Source: Rhodoluna sp. (lineage in GTDB: Bacteria; Actinomycetota; Actinomycetes; Actinomycetales; Microbacteriaceae). Taken from it: a stretch of DNA of 64,000 nucleotides. Position numbers and translations under genes: made by a program. The notes beneath the pieces were generated by a model, which saw only the letters and a list, made by a program, of their open reading frames with translations, had not been told where the DNA came from and did no database searches. The DNA is taken from contig JAURIU010000002.1 of the NCBI GenBank assembly GCA_030832605.1, positions 1-64,000 of the forward strand. The letters run 5' to 3'. This document shows, piece after piece, positions 1-10,846 of the stretch (positions are counted from its first letter, which is position 1; each line of letters begins with the position of its first letter).

Positions 1-185
1 TGAGCGACCGCATCAAGCTGTCGGTCAGTGGCTCAGCCAGTGTTCTTGCTGCAGTAGCGGCTCATCGAGACCTTGTGATGGGCGAAACGCTGGCGCTCGA
101 ACTTGACGCCAGCGAGGCAGAACTTAGCGAAGGCTCAGAGCTTGGTGACGGCCAGCTGATCGCGGTTTCGGTAGTCAAATCTTGA
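1..185 (+). CDS. ileS: isoleucyl-tRNA synthetase, C-terminal end (partial)
   Basis: Only the last 60 codons are inside the window; the reading frame starts at base 3 and ends at the TGA at 183-185. The tail has the character of the C-terminal domain of actinobacterial IleRS (SDRIKL..., then AAVAAHRDLVMGETLALEL). IleRS charges tRNA-Ile in the cytoplasm. The identification leans on this resemblance plus the neighbour folC, since ileS-folC-DUF4233-ndk is a familiar order in Microbacteriaceae. The stop codon overlaps the TTG start of folC by 4 bases, which suggests translational coupling. Another large class I synthetase such as valS is the main alternative. Confidence 0.7.
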   Translation, partial: SDRIKLSVSGSASVLAAVAAHRDLVMGETLALELDASEAELSEGSELGDGQLIAVSVVKS

Positions 186-1543
186 GCACCGAAGCACACT
201 GGGCACGCAAGGCCGCCGAGGTAGAGGCTGCGCTGGTTGCGCGCATCCCCGAGAACAAACTTCGCCCGCGCCTAGAGCCAACTCGCCGTGCCGTCGAACT
301 GCTCGGCGACCCGCAGCGTTCGTACCGCGTGATTCACATAACCGGAACCAACGGAAAAACTTCGACTACGCGGTTCATCGAGCGCTTGCTTCGTGAACAC
401 TGCCTTCGCACCGGTCGATTCACCAGCCCTCATCTGGTCAAGCTCAACGAACGCATGGCCATCGATGGCGAACCCGTTTCAGACCAAGTTCTGTGGGAGG
501 TTTACCAAGACATTGAGCCGGTTCTCGACATGGTAGACGCCGAATTAGCAGCAGCCGGCGACACCAGACTCACGTTCTTCGAGGCGCTTGCCGTTCTGGG
601 TTTCGCAGTGTTTGCCGATGCACCCGTTGACGTCTTAGTGCTCGAAGTCGGCATGGGTGGCGAGTGGGATTCCACCAACGTTGCCGACGGCGATGTCGCG
701 GTATTCACGCCCGTATCGCTCGATCACATGGAACGTCTGGGCAACACGATCGCCGAAATTGCCAAGACCAAATCAGGCATCATCAAGCCCGATGCGATCG
801 TGGTCAGCAGTGCACAAACAACGGATGCTCTGACCGTGATCGACGCAAAGGCGGCGTCTACCGCCTCAGGTTTCAAGTTGCTCGGCCGTGACGCCAAGGT
901 TTTGAGTGCCGAAGTTGTTCCCGGTGGACAACGAATCACGGTGCAAGGTTTAGCGGGGGAGTACCGCGACCTATTTTTGCCTCTCTACGGAGAATTTCAG
1001 GCTGAGAATCTAGCCACCGCCATCATGTCGGTCGAGGCTTTCTTAGGCGGCGGCAGTTTGGCCATCCCCGATGACGTGATTCGAGTCGCGGTTGCCGACA
1101 TGTCTTCACCAGGGCGCCTGCAGATCGTTAGCACCGACCCGCTGACCATTCTCGACGGAGCCCACAACCCGGGTGGCGCGGAGTCGCTGGCCAAAGCTCT
1201 CGCTACTCACTTTGATGCGCCTAAGACCATTGGCATCATCGGAGTTCTTGGCGAAAAAGACGCGGCCGCAACTCTGACTCCGCTGGCTAAGTCGTTCGAT
1301 CACGTCATAGTCGCAGCATCCAGTTCGCCGCGCGCCGTCGCCGCCGAGGAGCTAGCCAAAGTTGCAGAAACTGTGTTCGGTGCCGAAAACCTTTCGGTCG
1401 CCGAATCGGTTGCCGATGCATATGAAATCGCTCAAACCATGGTGTTTGAGGGTGGAGCAATCGTTGTTACCGGCTCACTGAGCATGGTTGGCGATATGCT
1501 GAAACTGGTACAAACCGAAATGGAAGAAGACGATGAAGCCTAA
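182..1543 (+). CDS. folC: folylpolyglutamate synthase / dihydrofolate synthase
   Basis: A 453-residue Mur-ligase-like enzyme that adds glutamate to dihydropteroate and to reduced folates using ATP. The P-loop ITGTNGKTS is at residues 53-61, and the ligase-domain motif LDGAHNPGG lies near residues 323-331; both are diagnostic of FolC. Length is normal for the family. The start is TTG at 182, overlapping the ileS stop (cTTGA); no strong ribosome site precedes it, which fits coupled translation. The 3' end overlaps the next gene by 11 bases, so ileS, folC, DUF4233 and ndk look like one transcript. With pabB and pabC at 19-21 kb it supplies the folate pathway. Confidence 0.95.
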   Translation: MSTEAHWARKAAEVEAALVARIPENKLRPRLEPTRRAVELLGDPQRSYRVIHITGTNGKTSTTRFIERLLREHCLRTGRFTSPHLVKLNERMAIDGEPVSDQVLWEVYQDIEPVLDMVDAELAAAGDTRLTFFEALAVLGFAVFADAPVDVLVLEVGMGGEWDSTNVADGDVAVFTPVSLDHMERLGNTIAEIAKTKSGIIKPDAIVVSSAQTTDALTVIDAKAASTASGFKLLGRDAKVLSAEVVPGGQRITVQGLAGEYRDLFLPLYGEFQAENLATAIMSVEAFLGGGSLAIPDDVIRVAVADMSSPGRLQIVSTDPLTILDGAHNPGGAESLAKALATHFDAPKTIGIIGVLGEKDAAATLTPLAKSFDHVIVAASSSPRAVAAEELAKVAETVFGAENLSVAESVADAYEIAQTMVFEGGAIVVTGSLSMVGDMLKLVQTEMEEDDEA

Positions 1544-1958
1544 ATCGACCCAGCGAGCTCTCGGATCGATCGTTCTCGCGTTTCAATCGTTCGCCGTCTT
1601 TTTCGCAACACTCGTCTCATTTGGCCTCAAAGTTGCCGATGGCCCAACCGTTTGGATTGTTGGCCTGAGCCTTGCGGTAGTTACCATCGTGCTTCCAGGC
1701 GTTCTTGGCAGGCCAGGTAGTTACGCGGTTGGCTGGGCTCTGCAGTTAGCACTACTCGTGCTTTCGGTTGCCATCGCAACCTTCAACGGTGCCGGCATTT
1801 TCTTCGTCATCATCCAGGTGATCTTCATGGGTCTATGGATCTGGGGCATGGTGGCCGGTAGCACCGTCGACGCCGCCCGCCGAGCATGGATGCGTGAAAA
1901 CGGCCAAGACCCTGATGCAAACCCTGAGATTTTTGTAATCGAAAGCGAGAAAAACTAA
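1533..1958 (+). CDS. DUF4233 family membrane protein
   Basis: A 141-residue protein with about four hydrophobic segments (roughly residues 8-32, 38-56, 64-85 and 88-108) and a short charged cytoplasmic-type tail. Its position between folC and ndk and its size fit the DUF4233 family of actinobacterial integral membrane proteins, whose function is not established. It starts inside folC and its TAA shares one base with the ATG of ndk (TAATG), so expression is tightly tied to both. No catalytic motif is visible. Confidence 0.75.
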   Translation: MKPKSTQRALGSIVLAFQSFAVFFATLVSFGLKVADGPTVWIVGLSLAVVTIVLPGVLGRPGSYAVGWALQLALLVLSVAIATFNGAGIFFVIIQVIFMGLWIWGMVAGSTVDAARRAWMRENGQDPDANPEIFVIESEKN

Positions 1959-2374
1959 TGACCGAAGTTATGCAAACCCTAGTTCTGATCAAGCCAGACG
2001 GTGTTGCTCGAAACCTGATCGGCGAGATCGTCTCGCGCTGCGAGGCCAAGGGCTACGTGGTGCGTGAGCTAAAGAGCATCCACGCTTCTCGTGAACTGCT
2101 CGAGCAGCACTACGCCGAGCACGTCGGCAAGCCTTTCTACGAGCCTCTGGTTGAGTTCATGCTTTCGGGCGCAATCGTGGCAATTCGCCTTGAAGGTCAC
2201 CGAGTCATCGAGGGCTTCCGCTCATTGGCCGGCGCTACCGACCCAACCGTTGCGGCACCGGGAACCATTCGTGGCGACATGGGCCGCGACTGGGGCTTGA
2301 AGGTTCAGCAGAACCTGGTCCACGGCTCAGACTCACCAGAGTCGGCGGCGCGTGAGCTTGGCCTCTGGTTCTAA
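1958..2374 (+). CDS. ndk: nucleoside diphosphate kinase
   Basis: A 138-residue enzyme that passes the gamma-phosphate of ATP to nucleoside diphosphates through a phospho-histidine. The active-site His is in NLVHGSDSPESAARE at about residue 122, with the usual GSDS motif right after it, and TLVLIKPDGVARN opens the fold. The annotated ATG at 1958 overlaps the previous stop; a second ATG at 1970 would give a protein closer to the usual N-terminus, so the true start is uncertain by four codons. Confidence 0.97.
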   Translation: MTEVMQTLVLIKPDGVARNLIGEIVSRCEAKGYVVRELKSIHASRELLEQHYAEHVGKPFYEPLVEFMLSGAIVAIRLEGHRVIEGFRSLAGATDPTVAAPGTIRGDMGRDWGLKVQQNLVHGSDSPESAARELGLWF

Positions 2375-2403
2375 ACCAAGAGAGAACATCGAAGGAACGA
2401 CAA

Positions 2404-3378
2404 ATGGTTGACTTTTCGAGTCTCGACACCGACGCCCAGGTGGCTTTGCTCACCGAACACGCCAGTGAGGTTTTGAAACACTACGAACTTGGCGAAGTTA
2501 CCGAGATTGAATCGATCAATCACGAATACAACTCGACCTTTGCGGTCAGGTGCGCCGATGGCACTCGCTATGCGCTGCGCATCAACATCAACTCACCGCG
2601 CAGTGCAGCCAACGCACTTGCCGAACTTGAGTTCATCAACCACCTGAGGGCTAACACCGACGTCAACTTTGCTTCACCGATCGCGAACAAGTCAGGCGAT
2701 TTCTTCACTGAGGTTGCCAATGATGCAATCGGAAAGCCTCTCTTGTCGGTCTTGTTCTCATGGCTCGAAGGCGAAGAGCTTGGTGACGAACCGACCGAAG
2801 AGCAGCATTTTGCGCTCGGTGCTGCGATGGCGAAAATGCACGATGCCGCAGCCGGTTTTGAGCTCAGTGAAGGCGCTGAGCTTCCAAACCTTCGTGACGT
2901 GCTCTGGGAAACCGAAGACCTATTGACCACCGAAGTTTCGCAGCTTTCGAGCGAAGACCAGGCGCTGGTGCGAGCTGGGCTAGAAAAGATCGACGGCGTG
3001 ATTGAGAACTTGTATGAGCGCGACTCGAAGCGCATCATCCACGCTGATATGCACGGTTGGAACCTAATGTGGCACGACGGCGAAGTGAGTGTTTTTGACT
3101 TTGATGACTGTGGCATCGGCCTGCCAATTCAAGATCTATACACCGCGTTGTACTACCTAGACACCCCAGAACAGGATGTTGCGCTGAAGTCAGGCTATGC
3201 CTCGCTTCGCCCGATTCCAGAGCACAGCGAATACGAGGCCAAAGCTCTGCTTCTGCAGAGAAGAATCATTTTGTTGAACTACCTGTTCGAAACCAGCACG
3301 CCTGAGCACCGCGAGATTCTGCCTAAGTACACGGTCGAGACCATGCGCCGAATCAACGAGTTTCTAGAAAATAGTTAG
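2404..3378 (+). CDS. phosphotransferase (APH / choline-kinase fold)
   Basis: A 324-residue protein with the aminoglycoside phosphotransferase-type kinase fold. The catalytic loop HADMHGWNLMWH is at about residues 213-224 (Asp base and metal-binding Asn present), followed by the DFDD metal motif near 232. The N-terminal lobe has YALRININ, the expected ATP-binding Lys region being replaced by an Arg-containing strand. Close relatives include homoserine kinase-like and stress-response kinases such as SrkA; I cannot name the substrate. It has its own ribosome site (GAAGGA before ATG 2404) 29 bp after ndk. Its 3' end overlaps the convergent VKOR gene by 15 bases. Confidence 0.8.
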   Translation: MVDFSSLDTDAQVALLTEHASEVLKHYELGEVTEIESINHEYNSTFAVRCADGTRYALRININSPRSAANALAELEFINHLRANTDVNFASPIANKSGDFFTEVANDAIGKPLLSVLFSWLEGEELGDEPTEEQHFALGAAMAKMHDAAAGFELSEGAELPNLRDVLWETEDLLTTEVSQLSSEDQALVRAGLEKIDGVIENLYERDSKRIIHADMHGWNLMWHDGEVSVFDFDDCGIGLPIQDLYTALYYLDTPEQDVALKSGYASLRPIPEHSEYEAKALLLQRRIILLNYLFETSTPEHREILPKYTVETMRRINEFLENS

Positions 3379-3981
3379 CCAGTCTTCCCAAAGCGCGAAG
3401 AAGATAATCACCACTGCAAGCACCTCGGTGGCGAGGCTAAACACCCATGATGAGCCAGACCAACGCATAAAGAATCCAAAGGTTCTAGTCGGCACTTCGA
3501 TTACGCCTTCGGCGGCAGCCCATAAGAAGGTCGCCCAGAAGATTGAAATCATCGCGACCCAGGCCAGCATGCAGTAAGGGCAGAGCACTCCGAGCACAAA
3601 GGTGCTGGTGATGAAGAGGTAAATCACAAAAATGAAGCCGAGGGTTACGCCCACCATGAATAGGCGCCAGAACCACTTGGCGAATTTGGCTCCAGCCAAA
3701 ATGGCTACACCGATTGCAATGGGTGCCACGAATGCGCCAAGACCGATGATTGGATTGGGGAATCCGAACATCGAAGCTTGAGCGCTTTTCATCACGGATG
3801 CGCAGCTGATGAATGGGTTCACATCACACGAGAGTGCCTCACCCGGATTGGTAAGCATGTGGATTCTTTCGATGACTAGCGAAAAAGCCGCGAACCAGCC
3901 GAGAATGCCGGCCCAGATCATCGTGATGGCAAACTTCTTGCCAGGCGATTCGATAGTTTCGATTCCACTTGCGTTGCTCAT
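3364..3981 (-). CDS. vitamin K epoxide reductase (VKOR) family protein
   Basis: A membrane thiol oxidoreductase that uses a quinone to re-oxidise periplasmic thiol-disulfide partners. With the start at 3981 it has 205 residues and four to five membrane segments. The active-site CPYC is at residues 134-137, and a loop cysteine pair (SCDVNPFISC) follows the first membrane span, as in bacterial VKORs. FGFPNPIIG is a family hallmark. An in-frame ATG at 4032 would add 17 residues; I prefer 3981 because GATACT lies 7 nt upstream as a plausible leaderless -10 box. It is divergent from rne and convergent with the kinase gene. Confidence 0.88.
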   Translation of the reverse strand: MSNASGIETIESPGKKFAITMIWAGILGWFAAFSLVIERIHMLTNPGEALSCDVNPFISCASVMKSAQASMFGFPNPIIGLGAFVAPIAIGVAILAGAKFAKWFWRLFMVGVTLGFIFVIYLFITSTFVLGVLCPYCMLAWVAMISIFWATFLWAAAEGVIEVPTRTFGFFMRWSGSSWVFSLATEVLAVVIIFFALWEDWLTIF

Positions 3982-4032
3982 GGTTTCAAGTATCCCACTT
4001 GCTTGGGTGACTTTTGGGGGAGTAACTGTCAT

Positions 4033-4045
4033 ACTTGAAGCAAGT
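4033..4045. promoter_or_regulatory. short palindrome between VKOR and rne
   Basis: ACTTGAAGCAAGT is an inverted repeat (ACTTG / CAAGT around AAG). The segments CAAGTAT (3987-3993) and ACTTGCTT (3997-4004) are complementary to ATACTTG (4031-4037) and AAGCAAGT (4038-4045), so the 60-base region can fold in alternative ways or bind a dimeric regulator of the VKOR gene. The rest of the 263-bp gap (3982-4244) holds the rne leader; TATAAG at about 4100 is a possible -10 box for rne, but I see no convincing -35. Confidence 0.25.
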
Positions 4046-4244
4046 TGTTCTGGCCACACCAGAAACGACTAAAGGTTTATCGAGCGCGAACCACGCAATG
4101 TATAAGACCCATCGGGCAGCAGCTGGTTTTGAAATCCGACTCGAGTTTGAAGATTTAGTTATTCGCTGCGGCGGGTAACACGGAGATTTGAGCCAAGAGG
4201 CTGACGTGTGGCACAGCCCCAAGGCAGCTTGGAGTGCACCTTAA

Positions 4245-6482
4245 ATGGTGGAGAAAAAAACTTACCTAGACGCAACTAACGCGCCTGAATCCAAACCGAC
4301 TCGCTCACGCGCGAAGGCTACCGACAAGTCGGAGGCTCCTGCGCCAGCAGCTAAGCCTGCGTCTAAAACTTCGGCTAAACCCGAAGCCAAGAAGGCTCCG
4401 GCGCGAGCCGCTAAGTCCAAGAGCGAAAGTGCTGCGGCAGATACCACTGCTCCGGCCGAGTCAAATGACGCACCAAAGAAGTCTTCGGGTCGCTCACGCT
4501 CAAAGGCCAAAGCCACCGAGCCTTCGGTTGCCCCGCCGGTCGTGTCAGCGACATCCCTGCTCTTTCAAGCGCCAGATTTGCCAACCCCGGTCGTTGACCC
4601 GAAGCGTGGCAAAATCGTGGATGCTCCGTCCGATGGCGAGAGTCACCTTCGACGACGCAGCCGCCGTCGCGCCGGTGAAGAAGCCAACCTTGGCGATCTT
4701 CCAGAGAACGTAGTGGTGAAGGTTCGCACCCCGCGCGAACCGAAAGCTCCTAGTAACGAGCCACAGCGCGTAAAGGGCTCGACTCGTCTCGAAGCTAAGA
4801 AGCAGCGCCGCCGTGATGGCCGCGATGCAGGTCGCCGCCGCACTGTAATCACAGAGTCTGAATTCCTAGCCCGTCGCGAAGCAGTAGACCGCACCATGGT
4901 CGTGCGCTCTAAAGAGGGCAAGATTCAAATCGGTGTTCTCGAAGACAAGGTTTTGGTTGAGCACTACGTCGCTAAGGCGTCCGAGGCTTCACTGATTGGC
5001 AACGTTTATCTGGGCAAGGTGCAAAACGTACTTCCGAGCATGGAGGCAGCGTTCGTTGACATCGGCCGTGGCCGCAATGCCGTGCTCTACTCTGGCGAAG
5101 TTGACTGGGAGCTTGCCGAAACGGGCAACCAGCCCAAGCGCATCGAACTTGCTCTCAAATCTGGCGACACCGTTTTGGTGCAGGTCACCAAAGACCCAGT
5201 CGGCCAAAAGGGTGCTCGTCTAACTTCGCAGGTTTCGCTACCAGGTCGCTACTTGGTCTATGTGCCGAATGGCTCGATGAACGGAATCTCGCGCAAGCTT
5301 CCCGAAAGCGAACGCACTCGTCTCAAGAAGATTCTGAAAGAAGTCTTACCTGAAGACGCCGGTGTGATTGTTCGCACAGCATCCGAGGGCGCTACTGAAG
5401 AACAGTTGACCCTAGATGTTGCACGTTTGCAGAAGCAGTGGGAAGACCTGCAGGCTAAGGTTCAGAATTCACAAGCTCCGGTTTTGCTTCACAGCGAACC
5501 AGACCTGCTGATCAAAATCGTGCGCGATGTGTTCAACGAAGATTTCCAGAAAATGGTTATCTCCGGAGAAGACGCATCAGAGACCATCGAGGGTTACCTC
5601 GCCTCTGTTGCCCCAGATTTGCTGGAGCGCGTTGAGAAATACACAGGCAGCAAAGATGTATTCGACGAATTCCGCATCGGCGAACAAATTGCCAAGGCTC
5701 TAGATCGCAAGGTGTTCTTGCCTTCGGGTGGTTCGCTGGTAATCGACCGAACCGAAGCCATGACCGTGGTTGATGTGAACACCGGAAAGTTTGTTGGTTC
5801 GGGTGGAAACCTCGAAGAGACCGTCACCAAGAACAACCTCGAGGCAGCCGAAGAAATCGTTCGCCAGTTGCGTTTGCGTGACATCGGCGGAATCATCGTG
5901 GTTGACTTCATCGACATGGTGCTCGAATCAAACCGTGACCTAGTGCTTCGCCGTCTGATGGAATGCCTCTCGCGCGACCGCACCAAGCACCAGGTCGCCG
6001 AAGTTACCTCACTGGGTCTAGTTCAGATGACTCGAAAGAAGCTCGGTTTAGGACTACTCGAAACGTTCAGCGAAAATTGTGAAGTTTGCGCTGGCCGCGG
6101 CATCATCGTGAACAACGAACCACACATGCGAGCCAAGTCGTCGCACGAACAGCACTCACAGCCGAAGTCTGAAAACACGATCAGGCGCGGAAAGAACCAG
6201 AAGAAGCCTGAAGTGGCCAAGGTGGTAACACCTGAGCGTGCAATGGAAATCAATAACGTGGTCGCCCAGATCGCCGCATCCACTTTGAATAATCAAGACA
6301 ATGCGTCAGAAAAAGCTTCTGTATCGGCAGCCAAAGCTGCTGAAAACTCATCCGAGACCGTTCTAGATTCGGTTTTAGGTGCGCTTCCGGAGCCGGCAGC
6401 ACCGGGTCAGGGTCGCAAAAAGTCTCGACGGGTAACCACCGAGATGCTGAGCGGCGAAAATTCATCAGAAAACGCAGGCTAA
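4245..6482 (+). CDS. rne: ribonuclease E/G family endoribonuclease
   Basis: A 745-residue single-strand endoribonuclease for mRNA turnover and rRNA/tRNA maturation. Residues 1-215 are a Lys/Ala/Pro/Arg-rich, probably disordered arm (several Arg-rich blocks near 140-205). An S1 RNA-binding domain follows at about 230-320 (GNVYLGKVQNVLPSMEAAFV). The DNase I-like catalytic part carries the metal Asp pair: VVDVNTGKF near 507-515 and DFIDM near 555. The zinc-link CEVCAGRG near 612 permits dimers. The C-terminal ~120 residues are again charged and low complexity. GGAG at 4231 lies 10 nt before the ATG. Confidence 0.95.
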   Translation: MVEKKTYLDATNAPESKPTRSRAKATDKSEAPAPAAKPASKTSAKPEAKKAPARAAKSKSESAAADTTAPAESNDAPKKSSGRSRSKAKATEPSVAPPVVSATSLLFQAPDLPTPVVDPKRGKIVDAPSDGESHLRRRSRRRAGEEANLGDLPENVVVKVRTPREPKAPSNEPQRVKGSTRLEAKKQRRRDGRDAGRRRTVITESEFLARREAVDRTMVVRSKEGKIQIGVLEDKVLVEHYVAKASEASLIGNVYLGKVQNVLPSMEAAFVDIGRGRNAVLYSGEVDWELAETGNQPKRIELALKSGDTVLVQVTKDPVGQKGARLTSQVSLPGRYLVYVPNGSMNGISRKLPESERTRLKKILKEVLPEDAGVIVRTASEGATEEQLTLDVARLQKQWEDLQAKVQNSQAPVLLHSEPDLLIKIVRDVFNEDFQKMVISGEDASETIEGYLASVAPDLLERVEKYTGSKDVFDEFRIGEQIAKALDRKVFLPSGGSLVIDRTEAMTVVDVNTGKFVGSGGNLEETVTKNNLEAAEEIVRQLRLRDIGGIIVVDFIDMVLESNRDLVLRRLMECLSRDRTKHQVAEVTSLGLVQMTRKKLGLGLLETFSENCEVCAGRGIIVNNEPHMRAKSSHEQHSQPKSENTIRRGKNQKKPEVAKVVTPERAMEINNVVAQIAASTLNNQDNASEKASVSAAKAAENSSETVLDSVLGALPEPAAPGQGRKKSRRVTTEMLSGENSSENAG

Positions 6483-6487
6483 TTGGT

Positions 6488-6517
6488 TTGACCTTCGGGG
6501 CAGAAGCAAGGTAAACT
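6488..6517 (+). promoter_or_regulatory. promoter of rplU-rpmA
   Basis: TTGACC (6488-6493), an 18-base spacer and TAAACT (6512-6517, matching TAnnnT) form a good vegetative promoter directly after the rne stop. The implied leader before rplU is about 60 nt and could carry ribosomal-protein feedback control; I could not fold it into a specific known leader. Confidence 0.6.
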
Positions 6518-6581
6518 CAATCCTTGTTGCTCGCCTTGATGGCTGAGCCCATTCAAGTCTTAATGAACAAAGGGTAGATCT

Positions 6582-6890
6582 GTGGTTTACGCAGTAGTCC
6601 GCGCAGGCGGTCGCCAAGAGAAAGTGTCGGTCGGCACAATCGTTACGCTCGACCGCATTGCCGGCGACGCTAACGGCAAAATTCAGCTCCCAGCCGTATT
6701 GCTGGTTGACGGTGACAAAGTCACCACCGACGCCAAGGCTCTAGCCAAGGTTCAGGTAACCGCCGAGATCCTCGGCGACCTTCGCGGTCCTAAGATCGTG
6801 ATCCAGAAGTACAAGAACAAGACCGGTTACAAGAAGCGTCAGGGTCACAGACAAGACCTAACCCGCGTCAAGGTCACCGAGATCAAGTAA
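6582..6890 (+). CDS. rplU: 50S ribosomal protein L21
   Basis: A 102-residue large-subunit protein that binds 23S rRNA near L20. It opens [15 protein letters not shown] and ends with the basic [12 protein letters not shown] segment typical of L21. The start is GTG, preceded by AAAGGGTAG. It is cotranscribed with rpmA 14 bp downstream, the universal L21-L27 pair in front of obgE. Confidence 0.98.
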   Translation: MVYAVVRAGGRQEKVSVGTIVTLDRIAGDANGKIQLPAVLLVDGDKVTTDAKALAKVQVTAEILGDLRGPKIVIQKYKNKTGYKKRQGHRQDLTRVKVTEIK

Positions 6891-6904
6891 AGGACTGACG
6901 AAAA

Positions 6905-7159
6905 ATGGCATCCAAAAAAGGTGTTAGCTCCACTAGAAACGGCCGCGACTCAAACGCACAGCGCCTAGGCGTAAAGCGTTACGCAGGTCAGGTCGTAAAC
7001 GCTGGTGAAATTATCGTTCGTCAGCGTGGAACTCACTTCCACCCCGGCGCAAACGTTGGCAAAGGCAAAGACGACACTCTGTTCGCACTTGCTGCCGGCG
7101 TTGTTGCCTTTGGTACTAAGGGTGGCCGTCGCGTTGTCAACATCGTAGAGGCAGCCTAG
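6905..7159 (+). CDS. rpmA: 50S ribosomal protein L27
   Basis: An 84-residue protein whose N-terminal tail ([15 protein letters not shown]) reaches the peptidyl transferase centre. The sequence [24 protein letters not shown] is canonical when read in two parts, and the start has no Firmicutes-type cleavable leader. AAGGA lies 10 nt upstream of the ATG. The gene is followed by a strong terminator. Confidence 0.98.
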   Translation: MASKKGVSSTRNGRDSNAQRLGVKRYAGQVVNAGEIIVRQRGTHFHPGANVGKGKDDTLFALAAGVVAFGTKGGRRVVNIVEAA

Positions 7160-7178
7160 AGCGTCAAAAGTTTTTGCG

Positions 7179-8782
<1,604 letters not shown>

Positions 8783-8784
8783 TC

Positions 8785-9573
8785 GTGGCCGTGCATGACC
8801 GAAGCGAGATTTTGACCGCAAAAAGAATTGTGGTCAAGGTTGGTTCGTCTTCGATTAGCGGCGAAAACGCCGGGCAGCTCGGCACTCTGGTGGCCACTCT
8901 AGCTAAGGTTCACGGTCGTGGCACTCAGGTTGTTTTGGTTTCGTCTGGCGCAATCGCCACCGGCATGCCACTTCTGCACATGGATGCCAAACCTGCTGAT
9001 TTGCCAACCTCTCAAGCCCTCGCCGCTGTTGGCCAAAGCCGACTCATCACTCGTTACCAACAGGTTCTCGAGCAGTTTGGCATCATTGCCGGTCAAGTTC
9101 TTCTGACCGCTGACGACCTAGAGGGCATCCTCACCAGAGCCAATGCAAAAAATGCCATGAACCGCTTGCTCGAACTCGGCGTTCTTCCAATCGTGAACGA
9201 GAACGACACCGTAGCTACTGCCGAGATCCGCTTTGGTGACAACGACCGTTTGGCAGCTTTGGTAGCAGAACTGCTGCAAGCCGACATCCTAGTTTTATTG
9301 AGCGACGTGGATGCTCTCTACACCGCACCGCCAACCGAACCAGGCGCAACCCGCGTCGTGACAGTCGCGGCTAACGATGACCTTGAAAACGTGAAAATCG
9401 GCGGTAGTAGCTCTACCGTTGGAACAGGTGGAGCAGAGACCAAGGTTTCGGCAGCCAAACTTGCCAACGCCTCGGGTATTCCTGTGCTGCTTACCAGCAC
9501 GGCTAATGTTTCGGTTGCCCTCGAAGGGCAAGACGTTGGTACTTGGTTTGAACCGGTTAGGGCAGGGGAGTAA
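8785..9573 (+). CDS. proB: glutamate 5-kinase
   Basis: A 262-residue amino-acid kinase that phosphorylates glutamate in the first step of proline synthesis. VVKVGSSSI opens the ATP-binding fold; VLVSSGAIATG and IVNENDTVATAEIRFGDND hold the substrate and metal residues. It ends after the kinase domain at about residue 258, so the C-terminal PUA domain found in E. coli ProB is absent, as in the short form of the enzyme. The start is GTG 2 bp after obgE; the TAA shares one base with the proA start. Confidence 0.96.
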   Translation: MAVHDRSEILTAKRIVVKVGSSSISGENAGQLGTLVATLAKVHGRGTQVVLVSSGAIATGMPLLHMDAKPADLPTSQALAAVGQSRLITRYQQVLEQFGIIAGQVLLTADDLEGILTRANAKNAMNRLLELGVLPIVNENDTVATAEIRFGDNDRLAALVAELLQADILVLLSDVDALYTAPPTEPGATRVVTVAANDDLENVKIGGSSSTVGTGGAETKVSAAKLANASGIPVLLTSTANVSVALEGQDVGTWFEPVRAGE

Positions 9574-10817
9574 TGAGCGCTTTAGACAAGATTCGTCTAG
9601 CCAAGCAGGCTTCTGGTGCGCTGGCTCAGGCCAACACGCTACAGAAAAACGCTGCACTCGAAGCCATCGCCGTCGCACTCGAGGCCAACACCGCCGCGAT
9701 TATCGAAGCAAACAATCTAGACATCGAGGCGGGGGTTGCCAGTGGGCTCTCAGTGGGCCTGCAAGACCGCCTGACACTCAACGAACAGCGGATCAGTGCT
9801 CTTGCGCAGGCCGTTCGTTCCATCGCCACACTGCCCGACCCAATCGGTAACGTTGCCAAGGGTATGACGCTCCCAAACGGCCTAAAACTCACTCAGGTTG
9901 CCGTGCCATTCGGGGTAGTTGGCGCAATCTACGAAGCCAGACCGAACGTCACCATCGACATTGCCGCCTTGGCCCTAAAGGCTGGCAACGCAAGCGTGCT
10001 TAGAGGCGGTTCGGCTGCTGAGAACACCAACCTCTTGCTGGTCAAGATTCTTCAGCAGGCCATCGGCTCGGTTGGATTGCCTTCTGACAGCGTTCAAACC
10101 GTAGATGACTTTGGCAGGGCCGGCGCGGTTGAGATGATGCAGGCGCGTGGCTTGGTTGACGTGCTGATTCCTCGAGGCAGCGCAAGCCTAATCAAGGCCG
10201 TCGTCGAAGAGTCAAAAGTGCCAGTAATCGAAACCGGTGATGGCGTCGTTCACATTTTCATTGATGAATCGGCACGTCTCGACTGGTCGGTTGAGATTGT
10301 TCACAACTCAAAGGTTCAGCGTCCTTCTGTCTGCAATGCCCTCGAAACGCTTTTGATTCATGAAGCAGCTTTCGATCGCATTACCAAAGCCATTTTCGAC
10401 AAACTGAGCGCTTCGGGTGTCACCATCCACGGAGACGAGCGTGTCTGCGCTGCTTGGCCCGACGCTATTGCCGCGACAGAGGCTGATTGGTCGGCCGAGT
10501 ATTACTCGCTAGACCTAGCCGTTCGGGTTGTTGCTGACCTAGATGAAGCGCTAAGCCACATTGCAAAGTATTCGACCCACCACACCGAATCGATCATTAC
10601 CGAAGAAGTTGCAAACGCTGAGCGTTTCTTGGCGGAGGTCGATTCAGCCGTGGTCATGGTCAACGCAGCAACCCGCTTTACCGACGGCGGAGAATTTGGA
10701 TTTGGTGCCGAAGTGGGCATCTCTACACAAAAACTTCACGCTCGCGGACCAATGGGGCTCGCCGAGCTGACCAGCACCAAGTGGCTGGTTCGTGGCTCTG
10801 GCCAGACCCGTGTCTAG
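9573..10817 (+). CDS. proA: gamma-glutamyl phosphate reductase
   Basis: A 414-residue aldehyde-dehydrogenase-fold enzyme that reduces glutamyl-5-phosphate with NADPH to the semialdehyde. The catalytic Cys is in VQRPSVCNALETLLIHE at about residue 253. PFGVVGAIYEARPNVT near 110-125 and LRGGSAAENTN are family motifs. The TAATG overlap with proB keeps the two enzymes in step. Confidence 0.97.
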   Translation: MSALDKIRLAKQASGALAQANTLQKNAALEAIAVALEANTAAIIEANNLDIEAGVASGLSVGLQDRLTLNEQRISALAQAVRSIATLPDPIGNVAKGMTLPNGLKLTQVAVPFGVVGAIYEARPNVTIDIAALALKAGNASVLRGGSAAENTNLLLVKILQQAIGSVGLPSDSVQTVDDFGRAGAVEMMQARGLVDVLIPRGSASLIKAVVEESKVPVIETGDGVVHIFIDESARLDWSVEIVHNSKVQRPSVCNALETLLIHEAAFDRITKAIFDKLSASGVTIHGDERVCAAWPDAIAATEADWSAEYYSLDLAVRVVADLDEALSHIAKYSTHHTESIITEEVANAERFLAEVDSAVVMVNAATRFTDGGEFGFGAEVGISTQKLHARGPMGLAELTSTKWLVRGSGQTRV

Positions 10818-10846
10818 GCTATTCTTGAACAGTTGTAAGGAGAACA

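Noticed and set aside
2568-3116. Long open frame on the minus strand (182 codons) opposite the kinase gene
   Set aside because: Its Ser/Pro-rich product has no motif, it lacks a ribosome site, and the plus strand encodes a complete kinase with catalytic motifs.
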